From Lithospermum erythrorhizon (lineage: Eukaryota; Streptophyta; Magnoliopsida; Boraginales; Boraginaceae), in assembly GCA_019722365.1 (NCBI GenBank), contig JADFUC010001920.1:124001-188000 (forward strand): 64,000 nt of DNA. Direction: 5' to 3'. The notes below the pieces were generated by a model. It was not told the DNA's origin. It ran no database searches and saw only the letters and a list, made by a program, of their open reading frames with translations. The position numbers and the translations under genes are program-made. Each line of letters starts with the position of its first letter. The first letter of the stretch is position 1. This document shows positions 61,459 to 64,000 of the stretch, piece after piece.

Positions 61459-61830
61459 ATGGAACCTACCAGTGGGTTAAGCCCAAGGTTGAGCTCAATG
61501 GTAGCAAATAAAGAGGAAAATGAGGATCTTGATGTTGAAGCTTCTTCATCAGATCGCCATATTCATTCGATGAATGCACTTGAAATTTTGAGGGAGACTG
61601 TGAGAATTTTGAGGTATAATTCTGGTGGTTTAATGTCAATATTAGCCCCTTCTTGATACGCTCTCTATTAGTGGTGATTTTGTCTAATGTGTTGGTTAAT
61701 CAGTCCATTGTGAAAAGATTTACTATTCGATTGTTGCTTGTGTTTGTCGTTGGTGATGAAGGTGGAAAAGGAGGTGGGGGACGGATTTGGGTTGTGGGGT
61801 GCGGTCGGATAGGTTTTTGAAGATGAATGT
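61459..61830 (+). pseudogene. Conserved plant membrane protein, 5' fragment
   Basis: An ATG in a good context (AACAATGG) opens a frame with an acidic, Ser-rich N-terminus (ENEDLDVEASSSD) and then ALEILRETVRILRYNSGG. After a frame change near 61640 the second frame reads SNVLVNQSIVKRFTIRLLLV (about 61685-61745). These two blocks, in this order, are ones I recognise from an uncharacterised family of multi-spanning plant membrane proteins. Between them a CPVSA-type membrane segment is expected but is scrambled here. After about 61745 the frame runs into Gly-rich sequence with no further conserved exon in the window. This is either a truncated gene copy or the first exon of a gene damaged by the frame change. 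Confidence 0.5.
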
Positions 61831-62890
61831 ATAATTTGAATTTGTATTTTAAATTTTTTATCAAAGAATTTAATATAATTTTTCTGTTAAATGTTAAGTT
61901 TTTAAAAATTAGAAAATCTTCATATTTCAAAAATAATTTACTTTAAAAGAACCTATTTAAAAATAATTTCAAAATTATCATAATTAAAATGAATAAACGG
62001 TCAACTGAAGGTAAGTTTTTTAATGTTTAATGGATGAAATTACTATTTTGCCCCCTATTTAGTTTGTTTATATTTTATTTTATTTTTGTTGAAGAATCCA
62101 AAATAATTTTTTGATAAATGTTAAGTTTTAAAAATTACAAAATACTCCTGTTTCAAAAAGGACTTATTTTAAAAAGAACTTATTTGAAAATAATTATAGA
62201 ACAATCCATTTAAAATAATTTAACGGTCAAACTAGCGTCAACTTGACGGAATTGTCAATCCAAAAATAATTTAATGGGTGAAATGGAAAAAAGTATTACA
62301 CAATAAATAGAATGGAAAGGTGAATATTATGTGATGGGCACTAATGCCTTATGCCCTTCATTTAATCAGTTTGATTTAATCTGTTCATTGGTTTTGATTG
62401 AAAGTTCCTTTAGGACTTAATTAGGGCTTTGGCAACTGCGTGCTATCAATTTGGGGAAACTTTCATATTGCTGAATTAAGTTGGCAGGTGCAGCTCACGT
62501 GAGGAGGTCAACGTCTATTCTTTAGCTAATAAGTTAGTTAAAGTTAGTTGTTTTGGAGCTGTTTTTATTGTGAAAGCTAGAGATAAAATTCTGATTGTTT
62601 GTGTTTATCAACACATTGATTTGTAAAGAGTTGCAAACTGTATAAGCAACTCATATCATTATATTGTAATAGTTTTCTACAATCAATAAAATACAGAAGG
62701 CAATTTTCTCTCTATTTCTTTTTCCTTCTTGTTCATAACATTCGTTTCTTGAAATTGAATTTCTTGTTATCAGCTATCATATGCTTGATTCAAGAAATTC
62801 TTCATCCATATATCACAAGATGTAATGAGAATGATGAGGTACCAAGTTCTGGTGAATGTAAAACTTCATCTAAAAAAAACAACCAGTTTC
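61831..62890. other. Non-coding region with direct repeat and possible solo LTR
   Basis: No gene is supported. Besides the direct repeat annotated separately, about 62440-62740 has the look of a short copia LTR (AATCAATAAAATACAGAAGG followed by TTCTCTCTATTTC and ending TTCATAACA). No second copy is in the window. The receptor kinase gene on the minus strand ends at 62891, so part of this is its 3' flank. Confidence 0.4.
61867..62290. repeat. Imperfect direct repeat, about 230-bp offset
   Basis: Two AT-rich copies share the blocks AATAATTTTT.TG.TAAATGTTAAGTTTT.AAAAATTA, TTTCAAAAA, AAAAGAAC.TATTT.AAAATAATT and AAC.GTCAACT in the same order. The first starts at about 61867 and the second at about 62100. 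Confidence 0.55.

Positions 62891-64000
<1,110 letters not shown>

Overview
This is nuclear DNA from a flowering plant. The evidence is spliceosomal introns with GT/AG borders, plant-specific receptor-like kinases with family-typical exon sizes, and many plant LTR retrotransposons (Ty1/copia, Sirevirus, Athila-like and Tat-like Ty3). It looks eudicot, but the species cannot be named from the sequence alone. About two thirds of the window is transposon-derived. Host genes survive in two islands (about 12.3-17.3 kb and 61.4-64 kb).

Layout: 0.4-6.4 kb holds a decayed Ty1/copia element on the minus strand with two recognisable LTRs. 6.4-12.3 kb is non-coding, with a three-copy ~135-bp repeat and a 41-45-bp tandem array next to a minus-strand TATA-like site. 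12.3-13.7 kb is a broken plus-strand gene for an uncharacterised plant coiled-coil protein. 14.1-17.2 kb, convergent with it, carries two kinase units head to tail on the minus strand. The first is a CrRLK1L/FERONIA-like membrane kinase cut off inside its C-lobe. Directly after it comes a six-exon receptor-like cytoplasmic kinase (RLCK) whose splice sites are all intact but which lacks the catalytic Asp of both HRD and DFG, a predicted pseudokinase. 17.2-20.2 kb is AT-rich or simple-sequence DNA.

23.2-26.6 kb is a plus-strand Ty1/copia polyprotein remnant, followed by an Athila-type LTR element without recognisable gag-pol (26.8-30.65 kb). 31.1-31.5 kb has an unassigned GC-rich ORF. 33.8-43.2 kb is a minus-strand Sirevirus-type copia element. 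44.4-54.15 kb is a plus-strand copia element split inside its RNase H region by a 5.4-kb pol-less Sirevirus derivative, with LTRs, primer-binding site, polypurine tract and a near-perfect target-site duplication. 55.6-57.3 kb holds RNase H and integrase of a Tat-type Ty3 element. 58-60.1 kb has, on the opposite strand, remnants of a Transposase_28-like coiled-coil ORF. 61.5-61.8 kb is the 5' part of a conserved plant membrane-protein gene. The right edge holds a cysteine-rich-type receptor kinase with exact 211-bp and 238-bp family exons but lacking the 151-bp exon that encodes the APE region.

The most interesting locus is the FERONIA-like kinase plus RLCK pseudokinase pair. The gap between them is an offset short duplication, and together they have the architecture of a plant tandem kinase-pseudokinase. 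Transposon copies carry very many short indels and stops, whereas the RLCK exons and splice sites are clean. The decay is therefore either real or concentrated in poorly polished repeats.
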